This document shows positions 32,260-43,344 of a DNA stretch of 64,000 bases, piece by piece. Below the pieces are notes generated by a model. That model was not told where the DNA came from and made no database searches. It was given only the letters and a program-made list of their open reading frames with translations. This DNA is from Porphyra umbilicalis (taxonomy: Eukaryota; Rhodophyta; Bangiophyceae; Bangiales; Bangiaceae), in NCBI GenBank assembly GCA_002049455.2, contig KV918841.1, forward strand, positions 62,001-126,000, given 5' to 3'. Made by a program: the position numbers and the translations under genes. Positions within the stretch are counted from its first letter, which is position 1. Each line of letters opens with the position of its first letter.

Positions 32260-32923
32260 GGTGGCAGGCGCGGACCAGCCAAGCAGGTCGAAGAGGGCGT
32301 GCGCGGCGGGAGCCGGGTGGATAAACTCGGCCGGCAGCACAAGCCTGCTCCTCTGGATGGAGTGGCGGGGACGTAAAGAAAACGGGCAGCGGCTCGCAAT
32401 GAGGAGAAGGCACGGGGGCACAGGAGCTGGGAGAAACAGATTCTGGATGGAACACAGGGACAGCCACGCATCAAGGTGCTCTGCGACGGCCGTGGAGCGG
32501 GGAGGAGCTCGCCGTGGTCCTCGCCCGGAATCATCAACGGGCTGCGGAGGTGCCCTCCGGGTGAATGAAATTCCCGGCTGGCTGCGTCGCCTCTGGTTGG
32601 TCCGCGCCATGCAAGGAAATCTCGTCGCTACGTCGATGGCTGACACAAACGAGTAAGCCCTCGGCTGGTGTGATCCTCCGAAAATCCATTCATCAATTGC
32701 ATACAAGCGAGACAGCAGTACACAGACTACCGCCAGCACCGATCGATGCTTGGTGTTCGGTTCCTTCATCGACGCGGCCAGCAAACAGCCACCTCCTTCC
32801 GCCCGTCCCTGTCGCAGTGGTGCCCTCACCACGGGCAGCAAGGCGCTCTTCCTTAATTGTCCACTGTTGCTCAACGACCGCTGATCCCGCGCGGCCCTCT
32901 GTCGTGTGCCCGCCACCGCCATC
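32260..32923. promoter_or_regulatory. Bidirectional promoter region, Gfo/Idh (-) / PSMA7 (+)
   Basis: This 664-bp region lies between divergent start codons. The Gfo/Idh frame stays open upstream but becomes compositionally different (Cys/Arg/Ser-rich), so it is treated as leader. The middle (32640-32720) is the least GC-rich part and the likeliest promoter core. Confidence 0.5.
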
Positions 32924-34104
32924 ATGTCTCGCTACGACCGGGCGATCACGGTCTTCTCGCCCGATGGCCACCTCTTCCAGGTTGAGTACGCCCTCGAGGC
33001 GGTGCGGAAGGGCACCACGGCGGTAAGTTGGCAGGGGTTGTTCTGTAGGCATGAGCGATCCCTGTAGGAGTGCGTCTGGACGCGGTGTAGGTGCGCTTGC
33101 TGAGTTTGTTCGGGTTGCCTGGTGTGGGTCTGGTTGCTGCGGTGCCTCGTGTGTCCGTCATCGTCTGTCGATTATGACCTGGTTGGTCGGGCGGTGGCCT
33201 GGCGGCGGCGCTTGAGAGCGCCAGAGCATTGGCATTGACTTTGCAATTGTGTTGTGTTTCTTGATGGGGATTTGGTCGCTTTCCCGCCTACCCTTCATTG
33301 ATTCCCCACGCCATCTCCTGTGTTGGTTCTTGATACCCGTTTGTGGACGGTTCCCCTCCGTAGGTTGGCGTGCGCGGGAAGAGTGTGATCGTCCTGGGCG
33401 TGGAGAAGAAGTCTACGGCCAAGCTCCAAGAGGCTCGCACCGTCCGCAAGATCGTCCCTCTTGACTCTCGCATCTGCGTGGCGTTTGCCGGCCTCACCGC
33501 TGACGCGCGGGTGTTGCTCTCCAAGGCGCGACGGGAGTGTCAGAGCTACCGGTTAACGGTGGAGGACGCCCCGTCTGTGGAGTACGTGACGCGTTACCTG
33601 GCGGGTGTCCAGCAAAAGTACACCCAATCGGGCGGCGTGCGGCCGTTCGGCATCTCCACTCTGGTTGTCGGCTTTGACGCTGACGGTACGGGCCGGCTCT
33701 TCCAGACGGACCCGTCCGGCACCTTCTCCGAGTGGTCGGCCAATGCCATTGGCCGCCACTCCAAGACCGTTGTCGAGTACCTGGAGAAGTCCCAGCCGGC
33801 GGCGATGGAGGCGGCGAACGCCGCCTCATCGGATGAGGCAGCCAAGGAGGAGTACGTTAAGCTGGTCGTCCGCTCGCTTTTGGAAGTGGTCGAGTCGTCG
33901 GCTAAGAACATTGAGGTGGCGATCGTCACCAAGGACAAGGGCCTCCAGCTTCTGAGCGAAACGGACGTGGAAGCCGTCGTCGTTGCCGTAGAGGACGAGA
34001 AGAAGGCGGCAGAGGAGGCCAAAAAGGGCAAGGGCCGGTCAGGCTCCACGACGCGGGGGTCTAAGCCGTCTGCCCCAGCCGCCGAGCCGGACGCGTCTGC
34101 TTGA
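32924..34104 (+). CDS. PSMA7: 20S proteasome subunit alpha-4 (alpha type 7)
   Basis: Two exons, 32924..33022 and 33364..34104, encode 279 residues. The 341-bp intron has donor gtaagt and acceptor ccgtag, phase 0. The alpha-subunit signature is [20 protein letters not shown], directly after MSR. KGTTA is split by the intron from [59 protein letters not shown] and YQTDPSGT-like FQTDPSGTF are characteristic of alpha-4 (yeast Pre6). It is a structural subunit of the outer ring. The C-terminal tail (after [17 protein letters not shown]) is ~25 residues longer than in human PSMA7 and rich in Ser/Ala/Lys, resembling a flexible extension. Confidence 0.95.
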
Positions 34105-34956
34105 TGCGCGTACTTCGCCGGTGCGCGTGCTGGTGGAGACCGTGCGGTGCCACTGGGGATTGCGTCGACATTTGGCAATCGTAGATGTGCCCCCCTTTTT
34201 TGATCGCGTGCTGGTTCCCTGTTCACATGTCTCTTGTTTTGTTGTAAAGCCACATTTGCATTGGTTTTTGTAGGCACAGGCTGGGGGAGCCAGCGGGGGA
34301 ACTGGGCACAGGACCACAGGCACACTGCAGGCGATTCGTATGGTGATGCAGGCTGAGCGGCGTTGCCACGGACCGCCAAGAGAGCCAATAGCGTCCTGCT
34401 GATACATATCCTTTCCTTCAAGCTGCACGAGGTCAGCGCGAGTTTGGTGCGAATTTGCGTCTCGCGTCGGCCACTGCTACCTCAAACCGCTCAGGTGCGA
34501 AGGGACTCGGAAAGCGAGGCCCGCTTCCACTCGAGTGTAAGCTCAGCGCCGCCCCCATTGACAACGGCATGCGGCGCATGCCTCCGTGCCATATGGCCTG
34601 CAGAGGAGCTGATCATGGCCAACAGACGCTGCTGCCGCCTCACCCACCCACCCAGGCCCACAAGCGCATCTTCCGGATCCCTACGAGTGCTACACTGGCG
34701 CGGATGGAAGTGCCAATGCAGCAATTGCGGCTCGCCTCCAGTGAGTGGCCTGGCATCCAGCGCCGGCGCGACGGGTGCGGTCCTGAGAAACGCGAAACGT
34801 GGGACGCTGAATGCCAGTGGAGAGACTGTACTTCTCTGCGCTAATCTGACAAGAGGAGCCGAAGCGAGCGAAACGATAACAAGAACGAACAATAACAGCA
34901 ACTGGAACAAAAGGCCAACCGAAAAAACAAGCACGAAGGTCCGCCGGGGTGAGCAC
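34105..34956. other. Convergent intergenic region, PSMA7 / LRR gene
   Basis: This 852-bp region between facing stop codons has AT-richer stretches at 34190-34270 and 34855-34930 that probably serve 3'-end formation. Short open frames encode nothing recognisable. Confidence 0.45.
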
Positions 34957-37568
34957 TCAAACCTCCCCCACAACCGTAATGTGCACGTCCTGTCGCGCGC
35001 GTTGCCACGCGAGCACGTCTGGGGAAGTCTCCGAGAGCGGTGGGCAAAATTCCACGCACGCCGACACGAGTGCGGGCAGCGCAGCCAAGATGCCAATCGC
35101 CGAGCACGCGGGCGGCTCGGGGATGGCGATAGAAGAGGCGGCGGCGTCGGCCCCCGCCGCCGCCATATCGTCTTTTGCGTCCACGGCGCATCGACAGAGG
35201 CGCACGTGACGGAGATTGACCATCCCGCGGAGGAGGTTCGGTAGCAAAACTGGCGACGCCACATCCTCAACCTCCAGGTGGGTCACCTGCGAGAGCGACG
35301 GCGGAGCCGGCGCCTCCACAGCGGCGGCGACGGCGGCGGCCGGGAAGGCGGCCGCGTCGGCGCCCATCTCCTTGATAACCAGCCGACGCAGTGATGACGC
35401 GGTGGCGAGCGCGCTGACCCCGCCCCGTGACAGCGCGGACGCGTCATCGAGCGTCAGGCTGGTCAAACCCGGGATGGCCGCGAGCGCGACCAGCCCCGCG
35501 TCGTCAACGCCGCTGCATACGACCAGCTCGGAGAGCGCCGTCGCTTGGGCGGCGGCGGCGAGGGCGGTCCCGAGGTCCTCTGCACCCTCTCCCTGCGCGA
35601 GCACCAGCGGCGTTTCGAGCGTCTCCAACTGCGGCAACCGCCCTATGGCGGAGGCGAGACAGCCGACCGTCGCGCCCGACGCGCCAACGACGCTCAGATG
35701 TCTAACCGCTCGCGCGGCAGCCGGGAGTCCCGCCAGCAGAGCGTCGGGCTCAACGACCGCCGCGCCAAACTCGACGCGCTCGAGTGTAACGGCGGCTTTG
35801 GGGCTGAGCCCACGCAGCACCGCCGCCGACACGCCACACCCAAACCGCACCGACGTGAGCGCCTCGCAGCGGCCGAGCGCGGCGGTGATCGTCGCCACCT
35901 CCCGCGCGCACCGCCCGTCGTGACGCATGACGCCGAGGTGCCGCAAGCTCCGCCCGTGGCGGAAGCAAAGCTCAGCGAGCGCGCACGCATTGTCGGCCAC
36001 GTCGACTTCGGTCACGTCGAGGTGTGCGAGGGCAACGATGTGGCGGAGCGCCCGCACGATCGACGGGGGAAGCACGTGCGCCTCGAGGGCGACGGACCGC
36101 AATGAGGAACGGGCGGAGCGCAGGACCGCAGCCGCCCCATCGGCCGCCGCCTCCGCGGCCGCTGGCAGGCCCGCCCAGCCATAAGGCAGCGCCAAGCGGA
36201 CGGCAGTGAGGTTGGGGCACCGCCCAAGGGCGGGCACCAGGGAGCGGCGGAGTTTGGTCAGCGCCACCCCAATCGCCGCCGGCGCCGAACCACAGTCATC
36301 GGGGGGGAGTCCCCCGAGGCCGGGGACGTCCACGTCCACAACCGCAACGGCGCGGAGGAGTGCCGCACGGAGGAGGCGACACGTTGAAAAGACGGGCGAG
36401 GCGGCCGCCCACAGGGATGCGTCCACCGTGACGGCGAGGGAGAGGTCCAGCTCCGCTGTCGCGGAGTTGGGGCGTGGCGCCACCGCCGCCGCCGTTGTTG
36501 TCAACGCCGCCGCCATTTGAGCGGCGGGTGCGACTCGTGGGGCGAAAGCGCCTGCCAGAGAGGTGCGCGGGCGTTTGGGAGCGGCGGGGCGCGCCCACCC
36601 CCCGTCGACATTGACCGGAGGCACGCCACTGGCGACGGCGACAGCGGCGGCGGTTGCGGCGCCCCCTGTCATCGGCAAGCAGCCGCGGAGGAGCTCGGGA
36701 GGCGCGTCATCGGGGATGAGTGACCGCAGCAGGTGTTGCATAATTTTGGTCAGCACTGGTGGCGGGAGGATGCCAAAGAGGCTTCCCTCCACCCCCGTCG
36801 CGCGTGGCGCCGACGACGACGCCGTCGCCGCCACCGCCACCGCCGCAGTCGAAGCCACCGTCCGCTCCTTGGCAAATCTGCCGGCGAGCAGCGACTGCCG
36901 CGCCCGGCCGAGCGCCCCGTCCGACCCGCCGCCGAGCGGCAGCATCGGCGCCGGCCGCGAGCGGCGGGCGGGGGGGGGAGGCAGGGACCCGTCGCAGACC
37001 ACAGCACGCTCCATCCAGCGGTCGCGGGACTGGTGAGCGAGCCGCAGGGCGGCCGAGAGGGAGAAGAGTGGCATGCCCCCGCGGGGGGGGCGAGAAGGCC
37101 GGCGCAGCCACCGCCACCGCGCCGCGCCATCCGTTCGACGGGCCGAGGGAGGGGCGGACGCCGCCGGCTGACTGGCGGCGAGCTGGAAGACCAACGCCCG
37201 CCATTGATGCCATCGATGCTGCCCAGCGAGTCGGAGCTGCCGAGCGAGTCGGTGCTGCCGAGCGAGTCGTTGCTGCTGAGCGAGTCGACGCTGCGGAGCG
37301 AGTTGACGCCGCCGAACGAGTCGACGCTGATGAGCGAGTCGACGCTCCCGCCGCTGTCGCCACCGTCACCGAGGCGGCGACCGTCGTCCGACATGCCGCC
37401 GCCACCGCTGTCACCCGCCACCCGGGCCGCCACAACGACGGTAGTCGGGGAGCTCGGCAGCGCCGCGTCGTCGTCCCGGTCGGACATCCGCCGGCGCTTG
37501 GGCGGCGCACCCGCCCACCGCGAGCAGGGCAGCAACGGTTGCCGCTGCGACGTCGTCGGAACGTCCAT
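34957..37568 (-). CDS. Leucine-rich-repeat protein, possibly F-box-like
   Basis: The well-supported part begins at the ATG at 37074 (MPLFSLSAALRLAHQSRDRW) and ends at 34957, about 705 residues. Its C-terminal two-thirds is an array of Ala-rich LRRs of the RNI type, for example LRHLGVMRHDG, LTSVRFGCGVS, LETLETPLVL, LTSLTLDDAS, LRRLVIKEMG and LRHVRLCRC. A preceding helix (SLFGILPPPVLTKIMQHLLR) resembles an F-box, which would suggest a ubiquitin-ligase adaptor; this is uncertain. Upstream in another frame, from an ATG at 37568, is a basic segment (PPKRRRMSDRDDD) and a SLGSxD repeat that could be its N-terminus. The frames meet near a G/C run at 37078-37090, so either there is a length error or two separate starts. 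No intron is evident. Confidence 0.65.
37223..37348. repeat. 18-bp minisatellite, seven units
   Basis: Seven consecutive 18-bp units with core GAGCGAGTCG and a variable centre. On the minus strand each encodes six residues of the form SLGSxD/SLRSVD, a Ser/Asp-rich acidic repeat. It lies at the proposed N-terminus of the LRR gene. Confidence 0.8.
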
Positions 37569-39146
37569 GCTGCTGCCCGGTAGCTACCGCTCCGCCGGGA
37601 GTGCGGCGGGCGCCAAGCGGACGGGTGCGTGCGCGGGGACGTACCGGAACGTATATGTACGAGTACACAAGAAGGGGAGACGGCCGGGTGCCGTTTGCGA
37701 CCCGACCGGGACCGCGGTAGCCCGCCGTGGGCCGGGTCGAGACCGGCCACGTGGAGGCTCCAGCCGCGCCGTCGGCAGCCTACGGAGGGCTGCAACGCAA
37801 CCGGCGTGTGGGGTACACGCGGGGGGGGCGGACCAGCAAACCAGCGGCACGTGCGCGCGCACGCTGATATGCGAGGGGGGGGGGAGGGATGGGGGCGAGG
37901 ACGCCGCCGCCACGCCCTGCACGCCGAATGGGGGAGGCCCGACGCCGCCGCCGCCGCGGGCGGCCCGCCGGCCAGGACAGTGCTTGGCAGTGGGGCGCGG
38001 CAAGCGCCACCGCGTCGCTCGTGCCGTGCCGGGAATCGCGGCGCGGCACGAGGCTGGTGGGAGGCAGACGAGGGAGGGGGGGGCGCAGAGCGAGCGGCTC
38101 TAGGTCTGGCCACCCCCACCTCCTGCCATCTTCACCCACTTCCGTGCACGACCCCCGGGGAAGAGCCGCGTACAAGGCACACACCTGCTCCCGGCTCATC
38201 CCATCCCCCCCTCCAACCCCGCTCGCCTAGCCGCCCCTGGCTCTCTGGAACCGACGACGCAAGGACCGCCTCCACTCTTCGAGGTGGGATCCCAGCCCCT
38301 CCTGACGGGGCGGGGCGCAAGCAGCGGCGCCGACAGCGTCTGTCACAACCGACGCTGTGCAGCCGCAAGAACCACTCCTCATCGCCGGCTCAGTCACCTG
38401 GCCCCCGCCCCCCACCCCACGCCACCACTCCGTGTTCTGCCCGGCAACCGTCGGGCGGCACGAGCGACGGCTCGGGCAAACGGCAGACACCTAGTCATTT
38501 CTGCCCCACGCCCGCCGCACGTGTTGACGCGCATGTCGGAACGGGCTTGCGTGTTCGCGCCCTCCACAAACAGGGGCGCCGGTCGCAGCTCGCCATCTGC
38601 ATTGGCCCGCCCCAGCCCCCCCCACCCCCCACAACCTCCCACAGCCGATTCGGGCGCGCCGATGGGTCCGCCGGTTGAGGCAGCCCCCCCATGCCCGGCA
38701 CAAGCATAGTGGGGCCGCGGGAAGAACAGCGGCACACGTCCCAAAGCGGCACGTGGGCCAAACACGAGCAGGTGGGGGCTGCTCCGCGTCGACAGAGCAA
38801 CAGTGGCGGAGGAGGAGCGCAGACGATTGGCCTGCCCTCCCACAGTAGGGTCGCCGTCGGCCGCCAGCGTCTGCAGACACTCACGATGGTGCGTGGGCCG
38901 AAGCAGACACCTGCTGTCGTTGAAACCGAATCCTCGCCACACGTGCTAATAACAAACATTGCCCGCCGCCTTGATGAGCACTGTGCTGCTCGTTGCTGGA
39001 CCAATCCGCCACCACCCATTCGCAAAATATCAGCAGGCGGCCCTCGCACAGCGCGTCCTCCCCTCTTCCCAAACGATCCCGCGAGAAACGGGGATGGATC
39101 GTCGGCAAGGACAAAATCGCCGTCCAACCCCCGTGATGCCCCCTCC

Positions 39147-39171
39147 CCCATCCAAACGGCGTTTGGATGGG
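39147..39171. repeat. Short hairpin, 11-bp stem
   Basis: The arms CCCATCCAAAC and GTTTGGATGGG flank a GGC loop. The same CCATCC/GGATGG words recur at about 39200-39225 and 40175-40275, so it may be the end of an old repeat element. Confidence 0.6.
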
Positions 39172-42112
39172 ACGTAGATGGGCGATTCCGGCCCATCGAA
39201 AACTCCATCCCATCCGTCCGGAGATGGGAACAGCACCCCAACCGAAACGTGGATTCGGTAGGGTCTCGAGATCGGAAACGGATGTACACTCAGTGCTGCA
39301 ACGGGCGAGATGTACGCGGCAAATGATGATTGGATACTAAATGCAGTCCGCTTCGACAACCTGCAATTCTCTGCTCTGACAACAGATGTGGAGCCTAAGT
39401 TCATTAATACTGCACGTTGGCGCAAAAAAGGCAGTCGTCGTGCGCCCGCAGCACCTGTCCTGCTTTGCTTCTGGCACGAGAACGAAGAAAGTTGAGCGAG
39501 GGAACATGCTGAAGGACGGCGCACCGGCAGTAGGTGCCGGAGGCGGAGGCGGCGGTTGGTGGTGTCGACGATCTGGAGTGGTCTGGGCGGGGAGCTGCCT
39601 GTCGTCAATGCGGGCTTCTGAGTAAGTGGGGATCGGCGTCAAAGGGGGGGGGCTGCTTAGGGTGGCGGGCGACGGCGACCTGCTGACAATTTCTGTAGGA
39701 GATTTCAGGTTCTTTCAATAGCGCGGGATGGTGCCAGGTTTGCTGTACTGCTTTCGGGCGATGTTTGTGGTTTCTGGTAGGTCGATGACATGCAGTGATG
39801 TCATGGTGGGTGGGTCGTTTTTCCTCGTTGTAGTTTTTCTCCCCATGCCACGTTCCTTGACTTTCTGCTTGTTTGACTCTGTCGGGCACTGCCCAGTGCG
39901 CCGGGCCCACCAGCTCTAACCAGTTGCACCTCTCGACGGCGCTACAAGGCGATGTACACAGAAAAAGGGGTAGGAAACGTGCCGGTACCAGATGCCAGCT
40001 GCCGTCGCCACGTCCAGCTGTCCAGGATCCAGCATCATTCCCAGACGGTTTCGAATTACAAGTACTACATTCTAGTGCTTCCGTACTTCTTCTTGATCGT
40101 GCGATGCGCGGCAATTGTGTTTCATGCGTTTGTCTCGTGACTTGAACCCCAGCGGCCGATGGACCTTCTCCCCATCCACGAATCCCCATCGAGAAGCCGC
40201 TTTAATGTCCGTCATACCCCCCCTTGGATGGGGCCATCAGCGCCCGTCAAAATCGGGGTTCGGATGGAGACTTTTGTCCAAGCCGACGCATCGTGGGGTG
40301 CTCTGGCGACAGGCTCCTTCGGCCATCATGGCAGAAGGAGCCGCGCCGACGGAATGGCCCGCCAAGCGAAGCGGGATGGTGAAAATCGGAACCAAGCCCG
40401 AGGTTGCACCACGACAAAATGCGCCGGAGTCCGGCGCTCGTTCCACGTCGACATCTGTATGAAGAGGGGGCCCGGGACGCCCCCCCTCTCTACATGAACT
40501 TACACAGCAGCCTGCCGACATTGGCGGCTGGGCATCGGGCTCCTGCCGGCCGAGTTTGCGATGGACCCTGCAGCTGCCGACGGAGGCGATCGCTGGCGGA
40601 ACGCGCATGCCCAACGGCCGCGCGAACGCGAGGGGAGCCGCTGGGGAGGGGTGGGGGCGCACGCGCTCGAAGGAAGCGTGACAGGCACCGGTGAAAGCGC
40701 GCGAGTGTCTGCCCGTCGTGGGGGGGAGGGAAACCGCCAGTCGTGGCCTGCCGAGCCCCATCGGTTCTGAATGTCTGCCCGTGCCCGACGTCCGATTCGC
40801 CCACCTAGCCCGTATGGATGATAGGGAAGAAAATCACGGGGCCGTTCATCGCGTTCATCCCACCTCGGACCTGGCTGGTGGCAGACCTGACCAACAACAG
40901 AGGGGGCGCCAACTTGGTGAGAAACATGTCCCTCCCTCACGCGCCACAGGTGCATGCTGCCTGGTCAGCGCTGAGCTTGATGCAGCGAGGGGGTCAGCCG
41001 TGGCCGTGGCGAGGACCCAAGCACGCGAGATGTGTGATGCTCAACCCGCCGAATCCCATGCGAATGGATTTCAACTGGCTGTCGGAACTCCTCTCTCACA
41101 TTGTTTTCTTGGCCCTGCTGCACACCAGTCTGAGTTATGGCACATGGCACTGCAGCCATGAGCGCAAAATGCGACGTGGACCGTGAAAGCATGGTCCCTA
41201 TGCCCTTGAGCGCTGCAATCCCATATCGTTGAGCACTAGAGGTGACGTAGGTCCTGCCGTTCAACCGCAACAGCAGCGTCCGCCGTCGTGGCTCCTTCGG
41301 CAGACGGCATCCCGTGTCGCCGCAGATTCGGATTTCTATTCATCATTTCTACGATACTTTGTGCTGCTATTTTTCGCTCTACAGGTGAACCATGTGGCCT
41401 GCAACGCCCATCAACTTAACGAAATCGACGAAATATTTTCATATTGATTCCGGCGATGCAACGATGGTGTGAATGGCGCTCTTTTGCAACCCCAGGAGCC
41501 GCACAGACACGGTAAAGCGGCGGGTGACGGCAGCTCCCCCGCCGCATGTTGGCAAACCCGCCGCCGAGAACAGCGGAAAGGGGGTTTGGCCCCAGGACGA
41601 CCTCCGACGACACCCGACGGAGTACTCCGCGGGTCGGCTGGTGAGTGCTGACGTCACTCGGAAACGTAGACAACCTCGCAACCGCGCCGCGTCGACCTCA
41701 GACCTCCACTGGGCTGGTGTGTACGTTTAAGGGAGCTTCCACCCCCCCTGTTCAGTGTCAAGGCCGGGGATACGTGTCGCGAGTGCCTGGGGCAGTTGAC
41801 ATCCCTCGGATGCCGCAGTGGCGTGCGAACCAGTGGCACCCCGACACGGACAGCATTTGCTCGGTCCGCGACGGTGTTTGTGGCAGGCGAGGAGGTCGCC
41901 GTTGCTCGGTGTCTGCTCGCGCCTGCGTCGCGGGCAGGAAAAGGCAGCAACTCGGCCATTCATCTCCACGCGTTGTTGTATTGTGCCTGGCAGAGGGGCT
42001 GTTACTGGCGAGGGCGCACCAGCTCACATTGGTATGTCAATGATGGCGGCGGGGCACATCCCTCAAGGCCACCGACACCCTGCTGCCAATGATGGGGTCT
42101 TGGTTGGTACGA

Positions 42113-42181
42113 AGAAACACGGAGCTCTCGCGGTGAGGCGGTGCATCATGCACCGCCTTACCCCGAAAGCTCCGTGTTTCT
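42113..42181. repeat. Near-perfect 69-bp palindrome
   Basis: Arms of 33 bases pair with only two mismatches and one wobble around a TCA loop (42146-42148). The outer arms read AGAAACACGGAGCT and its complement. It lies ~150 bp downstream of the zinc-finger stop codon (which is on the minus strand) and could form a stable hairpin in RNA or DNA. Confidence 0.85.
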
Positions 42182-42330
42182 GCGTGTCCTAATGACAGCT
42201 TGTGGTCCCAGGTGTCTGCTTGGAACAACACGTGTTCATTCTTGCTATCCCAACCTCGCCCGCCTGTGCAAAGCTGCATGCGCGTGGACAGCCAGAGTCG
42301 AACCAAAAAAACAAAGGAAGACAGGGAGAT

Positions 42331-43089
42331 TCAATGCAGGGACTTTGGAGGGCGGCGCCAACCCGCGTCCCCCCCCGACCTCCCACACGCCGCACACGCG
42401 GCGTCCAAGGTGCCGCTGTCGGCGCCCCCCCCATTGACGGCCCTCGCCCGGCGGCGGCGCCCCGTGGTTGTAGGTCCCCCCCCCCCCCCCCCCCCCCTCC
42501 CCCGGCCGCACCGCCAACAAGGCGCCACCCCGCACGACGCTTCGACCATGGCGTCAATGGCGTCAACTTCGGCCGCCCCGCACCCAGCCGCCCCCCGCCC
42601 GTGGGCGGCCAACCCCGCCGACCCGTACACCACCACCCCACACGTCGGGCACGCCACCGGCTCGTGCTGCTCCGCCCCGTGCGCGGCGACCGCCGCCGCC
42701 CCTGCGAGGCGCACGCCACACACCCCGCACCGCGACGGCGGGCCGCCCTGCGGCGCGCCGATCGACCGGCAGCCGACCGGCGGCGGCGGCGGCGCGTCGA
42801 CCGGCGGCGGCGGCGGCGGTCCCACCGCCGTTGCCGCTGCTTCCGCCGCGTGGGCGGCGGCGAGGCAGGCGACCTCGTGCGCGCGCCGCGCGGCGGCGCC
42901 CCCAAACGGCGCGTCGCACAGGCGGCACGCGGCGCCGCCCGGGTGCGCGCCGCGCACGTGGCTGTCGAGGGTGGGGCGGCGGGAAAAGGTCGCCCCACAC
43001 CACCCACAACGGTACACGACCGAGGCGGGGATGGAGTGGGGCGGGTGCGCGGGGGGGGCGCGGGGCGGGGCGGGAGGGGTCGCCGCCAT
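42331..43089 (-). CDS. C2H2/C2HC zinc-finger protein
   Basis: A 252-residue protein (from the ATG at 43089) with four zinc-finger-like units: CGWCGATFSRRPTLDSHVRG plus AH (C2H2); CRLCDAPFGGAAARRAHEVA plus C (C2HC); CGVCGVRLAGAAAVAAHGAE plus QH (C2H2); and CPTCGVVVYGSAGLAAHGRG ending in C (C2HC). A Pro-rich segment separates fingers two and three. Such proteins usually bind nucleic acid. The frame extends upstream to 43389 with a Cys/Ala-rich leader that crosses a perfect palindrome, so I prefer 43089, which begins just before the first finger. The C-terminus crosses a C run (42476-42497) where an assembly length error could change the last ~50 residues. It is the only host gene I can support in the repeat-rich half. 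Confidence 0.68.
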   Translation of the reverse strand: MAATPPAPPRAPPAHPPHSIPASVVYRCGWCGATFSRRPTLDSHVRGAHPGGAACRLCDAPFGGAAARRAHEVACLAAAHAAEAAATAVGPPPPPPVDAPPPPPVGCRSIGAPQGGPPSRCGVCGVRLAGAAAVAAHGAEQHEPVACPTCGVVVYGSAGLAAHGRGAAGCGAAEVDAIDAMVEASCGVAPCWRCGRGRGGGGGGGPTTTGRRRRARAVNGGGADSGTLDAACAACGRSGGDAGWRRPPKSLH

Positions 43090-43298
43090 CCCACGGCGCG
43101 TCGCCGCGGCGGCGCGTCGGTCGAGAGGCGCGCGTCGGCCGCCGGGCGGCAACAGGGACAGCACGGGGGGCGATGCGTCTGGGCGGGCGCCGCGACCGTC
43201 GGCGGGCGCCGCGGCCGCGACGGTGGCCGCGTCGGCCGCAGACCGACAGGCGGTCTGCGGGGGTGTGCAACGGCGCCACGCATCAGGCCTTGCAGCTG

Positions 43299-43344
43299 CT
43301 CGGGTTTTTTCCACCGCCTGCGCAGGCGGTGGAAAAACCCCGAG
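43299..43344. repeat. 46-bp palindrome with no loop
   Basis: A self-complementary sequence centred at 43321/43322 with 22 of 23 positions pairing. The core is CCACCGCCTGCGCAGGCGG, flanked by T and A runs. It lies just upstream of the preferred start of the zinc-finger gene and could act as an operator-like site or cruciform. Confidence 0.85.

Larger units (their letters stand above)
37569..42330. other. Long region without a recognisable gene
   Basis: About 4.8 kb with only short or low-complexity open frames. GC-rich to about 38.7 kb, then gradually less so. It contains a hairpin at 39147-39171, whose Gly-Gly-Ala-Tyr-like motif GGATGG recurs at 40230-40270, a TTGGATGGGG-bearing stretch around 40220, and a long palindrome at 42113-42181. 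It looks like old repeat or transposon debris, but I cannot classify it. Confidence 0.4.

Noticed and set aside
37223-37348. Regular 18-bp repeat as a possible CRISPR-like array
   Set aside because: Units are contiguous without spacers and the setting is eukaryotic coding sequence. It is a minisatellite.
36707-38119. Open frames of 456-470 codons on both strands upstream of the LRR gene
   Set aside because: They overlap the 18-bp minisatellite and GC-rich leader, match nothing, and lack homology or exon signals of their own.
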